A stretch of DNA of 64,000 nucleotides, from the NCBI RefSeq assembly GCF_014268745.2, contig NZ_JABWRB020000001.1, forward strand, positions 3,596,001 through 3,660,000, read 5' to 3'. Below the pieces are notes generated by a model. The model worked only from the letters and a program-made list of their open reading frames with translations. It was not told the DNA's origin and searched no databases. Every line of letters begins with the position of its first letter. Position 1 is the stretch's first letter. The position numbers were made by a program, and so were the translations under genes. This stretch comes from Pseudomonas zanjanensis. GTDB taxonomy: Bacteria; Pseudomonadota; Gammaproteobacteria; Pseudomonadales; Pseudomonadaceae. Positions 25,514-34,322 of this stretch are shown here, piece after piece.

Positions 25514-26059
25514 ATGTCTCTGGAACAGAATTACACCGCGATTCTCGGCCAACTGGGCGAGGACGTTTCCCGCGAGGGCCTGCTCGACACGCCCAAGCGC
25601 GCTGCCAAGGCCATGCAGTACCTCTGCCGCGGTTATGAACAGACCCTGGAAGAAGTCACCAACGGTGCCTTGTTCAGCTCCGATAACAGCGAGATGGTGC
25701 TGGTCAAGGACATCGAGTTGTACTCGTTGTGCGAGCATCACTTGTTGCCTTTCATCGGCAAGGCCCACGTGGCCTACATCCCGAGCGGCAAGGTACTGGG
25801 GCTGTCGAAGGTCGCGCGTATCGTCGACATGTACGCCCGTCGCCTGCAGATCCAGGAAAACCTCAGCCGCCAGATCGCCGACGCGGTCCAGCAAGTGACC
25901 GGCGCCCTGGGCGTGGCGGTGGTGATCGAGGCCAAGCACATGTGCATGATGATGCGCGGTGTGGAAAAGCAGAATTCCTCGATGATCACTTCGGTGATGC
26001 TCGGCGAGTTCCGTGAAAACGCCGCCACTCGCAGCGAATTCCTCAGCCTTATCAAGTAA
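25514..26059 (+). CDS. folE: GTP cyclohydrolase I
   Basis: FolE converts GTP to 7,8-dihydroneopterin triphosphate, the first step of folate and pterin synthesis. The 181-residue protein has the zinc-binding CEHHLLPF (Cys and His about 75-78) and the third ligand in KHMCMMMRGV (Cys about 146), plus the GLSKVARI motif. Pseudomonas carries more than one folE paralogue; this one has the zinc ligands and is not the zinc-independent FolE2 type. A strong terminator follows. Confidence 0.95.
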   Translation: MSLEQNYTAILGQLGEDVSREGLLDTPKRAAKAMQYLCRGYEQTLEEVTNGALFSSDNSEMVLVKDIELYSLCEHHLLPFIGKAHVAYIPSGKVLGLSKVARIVDMYARRLQIQENLSRQIADAVQQVTGALGVAVVIEAKHMCMMMRGVEKQNSSMITSVMLGEFRENAATRSEFLSLIK

Positions 26060-26072
26060 CGCGTCGCAAGAA

Positions 26073-26102
26073 GAAAACCGGCATTGATCGCCGGTTTTTT
26101 TT
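26073..26102 (+). terminator. Rho-independent terminator after folE
   Basis: Stem AAACCGGC (26075-26082) pairs with GCCGGTTT (26090-26097), loop of seven, followed by a run of T to 26102. Confidence 0.9.
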
Positions 26103-26163
26103 CGCCCGTGAAAAATCAGGTAAGCTGCGCGCCCTCTTCTTCCCTGCCGCGAGGCTGAATACC

Positions 26164-26535
26164 GTGATCGTCAAAGCGCTTCGAGTTGGCTTGGGCCAGC
26201 TCATCATTTTCATCGACTTCATCACCCGCCCTGGCAAGAAACAGCGCCCGGCCGAGGCCCAGGCGCAGGTCGACCAGGCCGCTCGCAGCCTGACGCTGTA
26301 TCAATTCCATGCCTGCCCGTTCTGCGTGAAGACTCGCCGTACCCTGCGTCGCCTCAACGTACCGGTGGCCCTGCGCGATGCGAAAAACAACGAGCAGGAT
26401 CGTCAGACGCTGCTGGAGCAAGGGGGCAGGATCAAAGTGCCGTGCCTGCGCATTGAAGAGAATGGCGAGACCACCTGGATGTATGAGTCCAAGGTGATCA
26501 TTGATTATCTGGATAAGCGGTTTTCTGCGGCCTGA
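26164..26535 (+). CDS. Glutaredoxin-family protein, membrane-proximal N-terminus
   Basis: A 123-residue protein with a thioredoxin-fold glutaredoxin domain from about residue 42: the redox motif is FHACPFCVKTRR (CPFC about 51-54), followed by KVPCLRIEE with the cis-proline and YESKVIIDYLDK. Residues 1-25 (LGQLIIFIDFITRP) are hydrophobic and may touch the membrane. The start is a GTG at 26164. It reduces disulfides or protein-glutathione mixed disulfides; the target is unknown. Confidence 0.88.
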   Translation: MIVKALRVGLGQLIIFIDFITRPGKKQRPAEAQAQVDQAARSLTLYQFHACPFCVKTRRTLRRLNVPVALRDAKNNEQDRQTLLEQGGRIKVPCLRIEENGETTWMYESKVIIDYLDKRFSAA

Positions 26536-26559
26536 TGGTTTTGTGGTGAATTAAAGGGC

Positions 26560-26655
26560 CTCATCGCGAGCAGGCTCGCTCCCACAATGGAGCTGTGGTT
26601 AACTGGGTTTTGTGATCGACTCCGAACCCTGTGGGAGCGAGCCTGCTCGCGATGG
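26560..26655. repeat. Class A REP pair (variant GGGAGCGAGCCTGCTCGCGA)
   Basis: Left arm about 26563-26586 in complement, right arm about 26631-26654; order is reversed relative to most REPINs (tails inward). Confidence 0.88.
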
Positions 26656-26678
26656 GGCCAGCCCAGCCACCGCATAAA

Positions 26679-27845
26679 TCAGGCTGCTTTTGCAGCCAAC
26701 GCCTCCCGCACCACCCCCGCCAGCCGCTTGAGCCCTTCATCCAGCCGCGCCGGGTCGATGTGGCTGAAGTTCAAGCGCAAGTGCCCCGGATGCTGGTCCG
26801 GCTCAGGAAAGAACGGCTCTCCCGGCATGAATGCCACGTCGGCCGCCAGGGCGGCGGCGAGCAAGGTGCGGGTGTCCAGCGGTTGCCTGAGGGTCAGCCA
26901 GAAAAACAACCCGCCCTGGGGCACGTTCCAATCCGCGATATCAGCGAAATGCGTTTGCAACGCCGCCTGGAACCGATCACGACGGTCCCGATAGAAATCC
27001 CTCAACTCACTCAAATGGCTGCGGTACTGCTCGGTGCCGATCCATTGCTGCGCCTGCCACTGGCCGATACGATTGGTGTGCAGGTCCGCCGATTGCTTGA
27101 GCCGCAGCAGATGCGGGAACAGATCCGGACTGGCGATCAGGTAGCCCACCCTTAGCCCCGGCAACAGGGTTTTCGACACGGTGCCGGTGTAGATCCAGCT
27201 GGCCTTCTTCAAGCGACTGACAATCGGCGTGGCACTGCCGCCATCGAAGGTCAACTCGCGGTAGGGCTCGTCCTCGATCAGGGTGACGTCAAACTCGTCC
27301 AGCAGCGCCGCCACCGCATCGCGCTTGGCCTCGCTGTAGCGCACCGCCGAAGGGTTCTGGAAGGTCGGGATCAGGTAGATAAACGCTGGGCGATGCTGCT
27401 CCAGCCGGGCCCGCAACTGCTGCAGGTCCGGGCCGTCGGCCTCCAAAGGAACGGTGATGCAGTCGGCGCCGAACAGCTGGAAAATCTGCAACGCTGCCAG
27501 ATAGGTCGGCGCTTCGAGCATCACTTCGGTGCCCACGTCGATGTGCAGCTTGGCCGCCAAATCGAGGGTTTGCTGGGAGCCGCTGACCACCAGCACCTGG
27601 CTCGCCTCACAGGCCACGCCCAGCGCCCGCGCCTGGGCTGCCAGGGCCTCACGCAGGGCCGGTTCGCCTTCGCTCATGCCGTACTGGCCCATGGACAATG
27701 GCATGGCCGCCCATTCCACTTTCGGCAGCATGGCTTCGGCCGGCAGGCCGCCGGCGAACGACATCACCTCAGGACGCTGCGCCGCCGCGAGGATTTCTCG
27801 AATCAAAGAACTTTTGAGGCGCGAGACACGTTCGGAAAAAGCCAT
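26679..27845 (-). CDS. PLP-dependent aminotransferase, class I/II
   Basis: A 388-residue fold-type I aminotransferase of the group with 2-aminoadipate/LysN-like and MocR-like catalytic domains. The PLP lysine is in YTGTVSKTLLPGLRVGY (Lys about 233); TFQNPSAVRYS, LIEDEPYREL (cofactor-binding Asp and Tyr) and the C-terminal HLRLNFSH with the carboxylate-binding Arg are present. It is transcribed divergently from a MarR regulator 80 bases away, which may control it. The amino donor is not known. Confidence 0.88.
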   Translation of the reverse strand: MAFSERVSRLKSSLIREILAAAQRPEVMSFAGGLPAEAMLPKVEWAAMPLSMGQYGMSEGEPALREALAAQARALGVACEASQVLVVSGSQQTLDLAAKLHIDVGTEVMLEAPTYLAALQIFQLFGADCITVPLEADGPDLQQLRARLEQHRPAFIYLIPTFQNPSAVRYSEAKRDAVAALLDEFDVTLIEDEPYRELTFDGGSATPIVSRLKKASWIYTGTVSKTLLPGLRVGYLIASPDLFPHLLRLKQSADLHTNRIGQWQAQQWIGTEQYRSHLSELRDFYRDRRDRFQAALQTHFADIADWNVPQGGLFFWLTLRQPLDTRTLLAAALAADVAFMPGEPFFPEPDQHPGHLRLNFSHIDPARLDEGLKRLAGVVREALAAKAA

Positions 27846-27925
27846 GGGTCACCTGTAGCCGGTCGCTGGAATAATGAGTCAAACTGGTTGACCGAAATTA
27901 CGCCGACCTCTGTGGATACGTCAAT

Positions 27926-28363
27926 ATGCTTGACCTTAAAAACCCTGCCTCCCAACAAATGGCCATGGAAGCGTTTTTCTTCGGTTACCAGGCGTTCACC
28001 GCCAAGGCCGATGAAATGCTCGAGCGTCGGGGGTTGAGCCGGGTCCACCAGCGCATCGTCTTTTTCATCGCCCGCTATCCGTCATTGAGCGTAAAGGAAT
28101 TGCTGGCCCTGCTTGGGGTGAGCAAGCAGGCGTTGAACATGCCGTTGCGGCAGTTGATGGAAATGCACTTGGTGAACAGCGTCGCGTCCGAGACTGACAA
28201 ACGCAAACGGCTGCTGGAACTGACCGCCGAGGGCGGGCGGTTCGAGCAGGCGTTGCGGCGTGAACAGGTGAAATTGCTGGAGCGGGTGTTTGCCGACGCC
28301 GGGGAAGCGGCGGTGGATGGGTGGCTGGCGGTGAACCTGGCACTGGGGAAATCCAGTGACTGA
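27926..28363 (+). CDS. MarR-family transcriptional regulator
   Basis: A 145-residue protein with a winged-helix DNA-binding domain: the recognition region reads LLALLGVSKQALNMPLRQLMEM (about 63-84), and the wing contains SETDKRKRLLELT. The N- and C-terminal helices would form the dimer interface. Divergent from the aminotransferase gene with an 80-bp gap, it is the natural candidate regulator of that gene and itself. The ligand is unknown. Confidence 0.87.
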   Translation: MLDLKNPASQQMAMEAFFFGYQAFTAKADEMLERRGLSRVHQRIVFFIARYPSLSVKELLALLGVSKQALNMPLRQLMEMHLVNSVASETDKRKRLLELTAEGGRFEQALRREQVKLLERVFADAGEAAVDGWLAVNLALGKSSD

Positions 28364-28379
28364 CGGCGTCTGATCCGAC

Positions 28380-28478
28380 GCCATCGCGAGCAGGCTCGCT
28401 CCCACAGTGGGCTGTGATGAATGCAAGATTTGTGTTCACCCATGAACCCTGTGGGAGCGAGCCTGCTCGCGATAGCGT
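28380..28478. repeat. Class A REP pair (variant GGGAGCGAGCCTGCTCGCGA)
   Basis: Left arm about 28381-28407 in complement and right arm about 28450-28474. The rest of the gap to 28697 holds the operator at 28547 and the permease promoter region; I see no gene there. Confidence 0.88.
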
Positions 28479-28546
28479 CCGCATAGGCCATATATCCCTA
28501 TCGCCAGACATTTCGTCGACAACACAGAAAACATTATTTGCATTAT

Positions 28547-28556
28547 TTGTATACAA
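28547..28556. promoter_or_regulatory. Palindromic operator TTGTATACAA before the purine permease gene
   Basis: Perfect copy of the palindrome seen at the gcl locus, 141 bases before the permease start codon, in AT-rich promoter-like sequence. Confidence 0.6.
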
Positions 28557-28697
28557 AAGCATAATTCGCTTCGTGCGAGTTCCTGACCAACAGGTCAACA
28601 TACCCTCGCCAGCCTTACCTGCCTCAGCGCATCGCAACCACCCCCAGGGCGTGTGCGGTGCTGGAAATAACAATAAGACTCTTGAGGAGTACTCGCT

Positions 28698-30047
28698 GTG
28701 GAAAGCCGCAAACCCGAAGCCCGGACGCTGGACCTCTCGCCGCCACTACGCAGTGGCTGGCTTGAACGCCTCTTCAAACTCAGCTTGCATGGCACCACGG
28801 TGAAGACCGAGCTGATTGCTGGCCTGACGACCTTCATCACCATGGCCTACATCATCTTCGTCAACCCCAACATCATGGCCGACGCCGGCATCGATCACGG
28901 TGCCGCCTTCGTCGCCACCTGCATCGCCGCGGCCCTGGGCTGTCTGTTGATGGGCCTGTACGCCAACTGGCCGGTGGGCCTGGCACCGGGCATGGGTCTG
29001 AACGCCTTCTTCACCTACACCGTGGTCGGCACCATGGGCTACAACTGGGAAACCGCATTGGGCGCGGTGTTCATCTCCGGTGTGCTGTTCATGTTCCTGA
29101 CCTTGTCACGGGTGCGCGAGTGGCTGCTCAACAGCATTCCGGTGAGCCTGCGCTTCGCCATGGGCGCGGGGGTCGGGTTGTTCCTCGGGCTGATCGGCCT
29201 GAAAACCGCCGGGATCATCGTCGACAGCCCCGCCACCCTGATCAAGCTCGGCTCGTTGCGCGAACCCGGTCCGTTGCTGGCCGCGGTGTGCTTCCTGATG
29301 ATCGCCGTGCTCAGTTATCACCGTGTGTTCGGCGCGATCCTGATCAGCATCATCGCCGTGACCCTGGCCGGTTGGGGCCTGGGGTTGGTGCAGTACAACG
29401 GCGTCATGTCGACGCCGCCGAGCCTGGCTCCGACCTGGATGGCGATGGACGTGGCCGGCGTGTTCAACATCAGCATGATCAGCGTGGTGCTGGCCTTCCT
29501 TTTCGTGCACATGTTCGACACCGCCGGCACCCTGATGGGCGTTGCCCAGCGCGCCGGCCTGGTGAAAGCCGATGGCAAGATCGAGAACCTGTCCCGCGCC
29601 TTGAAAGCCGACAGTGCCTCCAGCGTATTTGGCGCCATGGTCGGCGTGCCGCCGGTGACCAGCTACGTGGAAAGCGCCGCTGGTGTGGCGGCAGGTGGCC
29701 GCACGGGGCTTACCGCCGTGACCGTCGGTGTGCTATTTATTGCCGCCATGTTCTTCGCACCGCTGGCCGGGATGATCCCGGCCTACGCCACGGCCGGGGC
29801 CTTGATCTACGTCGCCATGCTGATGATGGGCGGCATGGCCCACATCGAATGGGACGAAGCAACCGACAGCATTCCGGCCATCGTCACGGCCATCATGATG
29901 CCCCTGACGTTCTCGGTCGCCGACGGCATCGCCCTGGGTTTCATCACCTATGTGGTGCTCAAGGCCGGCACCGGTAAACACAAGGAAATTTCCGTCAGCC
30001 TGTGGGTGCTTTGCGCGATCTTCATCGCCAAGTTCATCTTCTTGTAA
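28698..30047 (+). CDS. AzgA-type NCS2 purine permease (hypoxanthine/guanine/adenine)
   Basis: A 449-residue inner-membrane protein of the AzgA/PbuG branch of nucleobase-cation symporters. Visible marks are LTTFITMAYIIFVNP (about 43-57), LAPGMGLNAFFTYTVV (about 96-111), FDTAGTLMGVAQRAG (about 272-286) and GVPPVTSYVESAAGVAAGGRTG, the substrate and ion-binding segments. The start is a GTG with GAGGAG upstream. Location beside uraH, puuE and puuD and the shared operator indicate uptake of purines for catabolism. The exact base preference cannot be read. Confidence 0.9.
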   Translation: MESRKPEARTLDLSPPLRSGWLERLFKLSLHGTTVKTELIAGLTTFITMAYIIFVNPNIMADAGIDHGAAFVATCIAAALGCLLMGLYANWPVGLAPGMGLNAFFTYTVVGTMGYNWETALGAVFISGVLFMFLTLSRVREWLLNSIPVSLRFAMGAGVGLFLGLIGLKTAGIIVDSPATLIKLGSLREPGPLLAAVCFLMIAVLSYHRVFGAILISIIAVTLAGWGLGLVQYNGVMSTPPSLAPTWMAMDVAGVFNISMISVVLAFLFVHMFDTAGTLMGVAQRAGLVKADGKIENLSRALKADSASSVFGAMVGVPPVTSYVESAAGVAAGGRTGLTAVTVGVLFIAAMFFAPLAGMIPAYATAGALIYVAMLMMGGMAHIEWDEATDSIPAIVTAIMMPLTFSVADGIALGFITYVVLKAGTGKHKEISVSLWVLCAIFIAKFIFL

Positions 30048-30065
30048 GCGCAACCGTATTCACTC

Positions 30066-30090
30066 GCCTCACCCCTTGGGTGAGGCTTTT
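30066..30090 (+). terminator. Rho-independent terminator after the permease
   Basis: Nine-pair stem GCCTCACCC (30066-30074) with GGGTGAGGC (30078-30086), tight loop, then TTTT. Confidence 0.85.
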
Positions 30091-30109
30091 GTACATCAGG
30101 AGCAAAGTA

Positions 30110-30736
30110 ATGAATCTGGAAACCTGGCTGTTGTTCAGTGGCGCCGCATTGGTGGTGATCCTCATCCCCGGCCCGTTGTCGTTGTTGATGATCGGCAATA
30201 GCCTGAACTACGGCCTGCGCCGCTCCTATCCGGCATTCCTGGGGGGCGTGATCGCGTCGATCTGCCTGCTGAGCGCTTCGGCGCTGGGGCTCGGTGCATT
30301 GTTGATGGCCTCGGAGCAGTTGTTCAGCGCCCTGAAGATCGTCGGCGCCCTGTACCTGTTCTACCTGGCCTGGCAGAGCTGGCAGCAATCGCGCCAACCG
30401 GCCCAAGGCGCCGAAGTGCCCCAGGCTGTCGCCGTCCCGCGCTTTCGCACCCTCTTCGGCCGCGCGTTCGTGCTGGGGGCAAGCAACCCGAAAGACATCC
30501 TGTTCTTCGCTGCGTTCCTGCCGCAATTCCTGAGCGCCGAACAGCCATTCCTGCCGCAACTGCTGATCATGATCGCCACTTGGACCGTACTCGACCTGCT
30601 GTGCAAGCTGGCTTATGGCCTCGGTGCCCACGGCGCGGCGCGGTATCTGCGTACGGGTAAAGGCCAGGGCTGGTTCAACCGGGTCAGTGCCGGGTTGTTT
30701 GGTGGCGCGGGGGCGGCCTCTTTGTTGAGTCGCTGA
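30110..30736 (+). CDS. LysE/RhtB-family exporter
   Basis: A 208-residue inner-membrane protein with about six helices. The family signature is VVILIPGPLSLLMIGNSLNYG (first helix; PGP motif about residues 17-19), and FVLGASNPKDILFFAAFLPQF in the middle is typical of RhtB-like amino-acid exporters. The ATG at 30110 has AGGAG upstream; the longer open frame starts inside the permease gene. The exported compound is not known, and its place in the purine cluster may be chance. Confidence 0.87.
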   Translation: MNLETWLLFSGAALVVILIPGPLSLLMIGNSLNYGLRRSYPAFLGGVIASICLLSASALGLGALLMASEQLFSALKIVGALYLFYLAWQSWQQSRQPAQGAEVPQAVAVPRFRTLFGRAFVLGASNPKDILFFAAFLPQFLSAEQPFLPQLLIMIATWTVLDLLCKLAYGLGAHGAARYLRTGKGQGWFNRVSAGLFGGAGAASLLSR

Positions 30737-30747
30737 AAGGCAAAAGC

Positions 30748-30817
30748 TTCGCGAGCAAGCCCGCTCCCACAATTGGAATGCATTTCAAGTGTGGGAGCGG
30801 GCTTGCTCGCGAAGGCA
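30748..30817. repeat. Class A REP pair, short
   Basis: Left arm in complement (about 30750-30772) and right arm (about 30791-30814) separated by only 18 bases. Confidence 0.88.
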
Positions 30818-30849
30818 CCCTCCCAGACACCCCATTTTTCATGGACGAA

Positions 30850-30879
30850 AAAAAGCCCGCAGTGTGAGCGGGCTAAAAA
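30850..30879. terminator. Bidirectional hairpin terminator between lysE-type gene and uraH
   Basis: AGCCCGC (30854-30860) pairs with GCGGGCT (30868-30874), with A-runs on both sides, so it can end transcripts from both convergent genes. Confidence 0.8.
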
Positions 30880-30931
30880 CCAAAGAAGCTTATGCGCAGT
30901 CGCTTCCAAGACAAGGCAGTTGCTTGGGGGA

Positions 30932-31285
30932 TCAACTGCCTCGATACGTTGAATAGGCGTAGGGCGAAATCAACAAGGGCACGTGGTAATGGTCCTGCTC
31001 GGCCGAAATACCGAAGCGCAGCACCACCACATTCAGGAACGCTGGATCGGGCATTTGCACGCCACGGGCGCGGTAGTAATCACCGGCGTGGAATTGCAAT
31101 TGATAAACGCCCGAACGGTAGTCATCTCCTTGCAACAGGGGCGCATCGCAACGGCCGTCGCTGTTGGTCAGTGCACTGGCGACCAGATGTAGTTGCGAAT
31201 CTTCCACGCGGTACAGTTCGATCTTGATCGAGCTGCCCGGGCAGCCATGTGCGGCATCCAAAACGTGAGTAGTCAAACGTCCCAT
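30932..31285 (-). CDS. uraH: 5-hydroxyisourate hydrolase (transthyretin-like)
   Basis: UraH hydrolyses 5-hydroxyisourate, the product of urate oxidation, to OHCU. The 117-residue protein has the N-terminal RLTTHVLDAAHGCPG (catalytic His about 7), the arginine of NSDGRCD (about 45) and the C-terminal SPYAYSTYRGS, matching the family's YRGS ending. Start at 31285 (MGRLTTHV). It is transcribed divergently from puuE, with a near-match operator at 31414. Confidence 0.95.
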   Translation of the reverse strand: MGRLTTHVLDAAHGCPGSSIKIELYRVEDSQLHLVASALTNSDGRCDAPLLQGDDYRSGVYQLQFHAGDYYRARGVQMPDPAFLNVVVLRFGISAEQDHYHVPLLISPYAYSTYRGS

Positions 31286-31413
31286 TGCTTGTGCGCGCCT
31301 CGCTGCAGTGCAGTCCGGCCCGACGCCTCCTGATTCAGTTGAAAGACAGGCCGCACCGTTTCGGAGCACGAAACGCCACGGCGATGAGCGAATTAAGACA
31401 CTTTAAAAGAAAA

Positions 31414-31423
31414 TTGTACACAA
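31414..31423. promoter_or_regulatory. Near-palindromic operator TTGTACACAA before uraH
   Basis: One mismatch from TTGTATACAA; located 129 bases upstream of the uraH start in an AT-rich stretch. The divergent region 31286-31698 (413 bases) holds this site, the one at 31609 and no gene that I can see. Confidence 0.5.
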
Positions 31424-31608
31424 TAAAAAACAGATATTTGGCCCTTCGACTGCGCGACGGCACGTCAACTCCAGGTTTAAGTCAAACCAATGAATACAAG
31501 ACCCTCCCGACGATTCATTGACCGACTGGGCAGGTTTCTTGCAGTGTAGACCCTGCCAGGGCCACAGTGAAAAAGGCAAAAATTCAGGCTTACAAATCGC
31601 GCATAAAG

Positions 31609-31618
31609 TTGTATACAA
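31609..31618. promoter_or_regulatory. Palindromic operator TTGTATACAA before puuE
   Basis: Perfect palindrome 80 bases before the puuE start codon, with GTTGTATACAATC context close to the copy before gcl. Confidence 0.65.
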
Positions 31619-31698
31619 TCACTCCATCGTCGTGACGCCAGCCTGAAACTCATCACCGGGGCGCCACCTACATGGTTCGAACAAGAAGGAAAACTGCA

Positions 31699-32625
31699 GT
31701 GAGCGCTGACTACCCACGCGACCTGATCGGTTACGGCAGTAACCCTCCCCATCCCCATTGGCCGGGCAATGCTCGCATCGCCCTGTCCTTCGTGCTCAAT
31801 TACGAAGAAGGCGGCGAGCGCAACGTCCTCCATGGCGACAAGGAATCCGAAGCGTTCCTTTCGGAGATGGTCGCGGCGCAACCGCTGCAGGGCGAGCGCA
31901 ACATGAGCATGGAGTCGCTGTACGAGTATGGCAGCCGTGCCGGCGTCTGGCGTGTCCTCAAGCTGTTCAAGGAATTCGATATCCCGCTGACCGTTTTCGC
32001 CGTAGCCATGGCCGCCCAGCGCCATCCAGACGTGATTCGCGCCATGGTCGCCGCCGGCCACGAGATCTGCAGCCACGGCTATCGCTGGATCGACTACCAG
32101 TACATGGATGAGGCCCAGGAACGCGAGCACATGCTCGAAGCGATCCGCATCCTCACCGAAATCGCTGGCGAACGTCCGCTGGGCTGGTACACCGGCCGCA
32201 CCGGCCCGAACACCCGTCGGCTGGTGATGGAAGAAGGCGGTTTCCTCTACGACAGCGACACCTACGACGACGACCTGCCCTACTGGGAGCCGAACAACCC
32301 CACCGGCAAGCCGCACCTGGTGATCCCCTACACCCTCGACACCAACGACATGCGCTTCACCCAGGTGCAGGGTTTCAACAAGGGCGATGATTTCTTCCAA
32401 TACCTCAAGGATGCTTTCGACGTGTTGTACGCCGAAGGGGCCGAGGCGCCGAAGATGCTTTCCATCGGCCTGCATTGCCGGCTGATCGGCCGCCCTGCGC
32501 GACTGGCCTCCCTCAAGCGCTTTCTCGAATACGTCAAAGGCCATGATCACGTCTGGTTCAGCCGTCGTGTCGACATCGCTCGCCACTGGCAGCAAACCCA
32601 TCCGTATCAGGGAGCGTCCAAATGA
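31699..32625 (+). CDS. puuE: Allantoinase, polysaccharide-deacetylase type
   Basis: PuuE hydrolyses allantoin to allantoate without metal, using a NodB-like fold. The roughly 308-residue protein has SFVLNYEEGGERNVLHGD, the SHGYRWIDYQ motif (about 127-136), GWYTGRTGPNTRRLV and the C-terminal LHCRLIGRPAR, all typical of PuuE. I choose GTG 31699, preceded by AGAAGGAA; an ATG at 31672 in frame has no site. The stop overlaps the uraD start by four bases (ATGA), indicating coupled translation. Confidence 0.95.
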   Translation: MSADYPRDLIGYGSNPPHPHWPGNARIALSFVLNYEEGGERNVLHGDKESEAFLSEMVAAQPLQGERNMSMESLYEYGSRAGVWRVLKLFKEFDIPLTVFAVAMAAQRHPDVIRAMVAAGHEICSHGYRWIDYQYMDEAQEREHMLEAIRILTEIAGERPLGWYTGRTGPNTRRLVMEEGGFLYDSDTYDDDLPYWEPNNPTGKPHLVIPYTLDTNDMRFTQVQGFNKGDDFFQYLKDAFDVLYAEGAEAPKMLSIGLHCRLIGRPARLASLKRFLEYVKGHDHVWFSRRVDIARHWQQTHPYQGASK

Positions 32626-33137
32626 CCGCCTTCCAGACCCTCAAGCCCTCCACCTTGAGTCGCGAAGCGTTCGTCAAAGCCTTTGCCGATATCTACGAAC
32701 ATTCGCCATGGGTGGCCGAGAAGGCCTTCGACCTGGGCCAGGATCCCTCGATCGACGAAATCGAAACCCTGCACCAGCGCATGAGCGACATCCTGTTGAG
32801 TGCCGATCACGCCAGCCAACTGGCGCTGATCAACGCTCACCCGGACCTGGCCGGTAAAGCCGCCGTCCAGGGCCAACTGACCGAAGCCAGCACGAACGAA
32901 CAGGCCGGCGCCGGTATTCACCAATGCACGGCCGAAGAGTTCCAGCGCTTCACCGAGCTGAACGACGCCTACAAGGCCAAGTTCAAGTTTCCCTTCATCA
33001 TGGCGGTAAAAGGCAGCAACCGGCACCAGATCCTCGCGGCATTCGAAACGCGCATCCATCACTCGGCAGACGCCGAATTCAAATGCGCGCTGGCAGAGAT
33101 CAACAAAATCGCGTTGTTCCGATTACTAACCCTTTAG
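32622..33137 (+). CDS. uraD: OHCU decarboxylase
   Basis: UraD decarboxylates 2-oxo-4-hydroxy-4-carboxy-5-ureidoimidazoline to S-allantoin, following UraH. The 171-residue all-helical protein has the INAHPDLAGKAA motif with the catalytic His (about 72), the Glu of LTEASTNEQAGAG (about 91) and the Arg near the end, plus FKFPFIMAVKG. It is translationally coupled to puuE. Confidence 0.95.
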   Translation: MTAFQTLKPSTLSREAFVKAFADIYEHSPWVAEKAFDLGQDPSIDEIETLHQRMSDILLSADHASQLALINAHPDLAGKAAVQGQLTEASTNEQAGAGIHQCTAEEFQRFTELNDAYKAKFKFPFIMAVKGSNRHQILAAFETRIHHSADAEFKCALAEINKIALFRLLTL

Positions 33138-33205
33138 CGAGCAGCCCTGCGACCCGAGGCCCTGCAAGCATCCCCAGCCAACCTATTTAAAGGCAGACAA
33201 GAAGA

Positions 33206-34201
33206 ATGAAAGCTTACGCCGTACCTTTCGAGAAGTTCGTCAACCTGGCCGACGCCCGCCTGGGCACCAAGATCATCTCGGTCACCGATGACTGGTTCGC
33301 CGACGCCAACCGCCTGTTCCAGCCGACCCCGGCCGTGTGGAAGGAGGGCGTGTTCGATGACAATGGCAAGTGGATGGACGGCTGGGAATCGCGGCGCAAG
33401 CGCTTCGAAGGCTACGACAGCGCGGTGATCCGCCTGGGCGTGGCGGGCTCGATCAAGGGCGTGGACATCGACACCTCATTCTTCACCGGCAACTACCCAC
33501 CGTCGGCCTCCCTGGAAGCCTGCTTCCTGAGCGAAGGCGAACCGGACGAAAACACCCAGTGGACTGAAGTACTGTCGGCCGTCGAATTGCAAGGCAACAG
33601 CCACCACTACCACGAAATCAGCAATGACCAGGCCTTCAGCCACCTGCGCTTCAACATCTATCCAGACGGCGGCGTGGCTCGCCTGCGGGTCTACGGCATT
33701 CCGTACCGCGACTGGTCGGCCGTGGGCGACAACGAACAGATCGACCTGGCTGCCGCCCTCAACGGTGGCCGCGCCCTGGCCTGCTCCGACGAACACTTCG
33801 GGCGCATGAGCAACATCCTCAACCCGGGCCGTGGCGTGAACATGGGCGATGGCTGGGAAACCGCCCGTCGTCGCACCCCGGGCAATGACTGGGTGATCGT
33901 CGCCCTGGGCCATGCCGGCATCGTTGAACAGGTCGTCGTCGACACCCTGCACTTCAAGGGCAACTACCCCGACAGCTGCTCGATCCAAGGCGCGTTCGTC
34001 AAGGGCGGCACCGACAGCCAGATCGAAACCCAGTCGCTGTTCTGGCGTGAACTGCTGCCGAGCCAGAAGCTGGAAATGCACGCCGAACACACCTTCGCCG
34101 AGCAGATCAAGGCCCTGGGACCGATCACCCATATCCGCCTGAACGTGTTCCCGGACGGTGGCGTGAGTCGCCTGCGGGTGCTTGGTAAGGTAGCGAAGTA
34201 A
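33206..34201 (+). CDS. alc: Allantoicase
   Basis: Allantoicase cleaves allantoate to ureidoglycolate and urea. The 331-residue protein is the usual length and shows the two tandem jelly-roll repeats of the family: first half DGWESRRKR...FFTGNYPPSASLEACF...RFNIYPDGGVARLRVYG, second half DGWETARRR...HFKGNYPDSCSIQGAF...RLNVFPDGGVSRLRVLG. It follows uraD by 68 bases in the same orientation, so probably the same operon. Confidence 0.96.
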   Translation: MKAYAVPFEKFVNLADARLGTKIISVTDDWFADANRLFQPTPAVWKEGVFDDNGKWMDGWESRRKRFEGYDSAVIRLGVAGSIKGVDIDTSFFTGNYPPSASLEACFLSEGEPDENTQWTEVLSAVELQGNSHHYHEISNDQAFSHLRFNIYPDGGVARLRVYGIPYRDWSAVGDNEQIDLAAALNGGRALACSDEHFGRMSNILNPGRGVNMGDGWETARRRTPGNDWVIVALGHAGIVEQVVVDTLHFKGNYPDSCSIQGAFVKGGTDSQIETQSLFWRELLPSQKLEMHAEHTFAEQIKALGPITHIRLNVFPDGGVSRLRVLGKVAK

Positions 34202-34210
34202 GCGGCGCGC

Positions 34211-34281
34211 CCTTCGCGAGCAAGCCCGCTCCCACAGGGGAATGCATTCCAAATGTGGGAGCGGGCTTGCTCGCGAAGGCG
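34211..34281. repeat. Class A REP pair between alc and allA
   Basis: Left arm in complement (about 34213-34236) and right arm (about 34255-34278) with 18 bases between, arranged as at 30748. Confidence 0.88.
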
Positions 34282-34322
34282 CCAGAACAAACAACACAGA
34301 ATTTTTGGATAAGAAGACCAGC

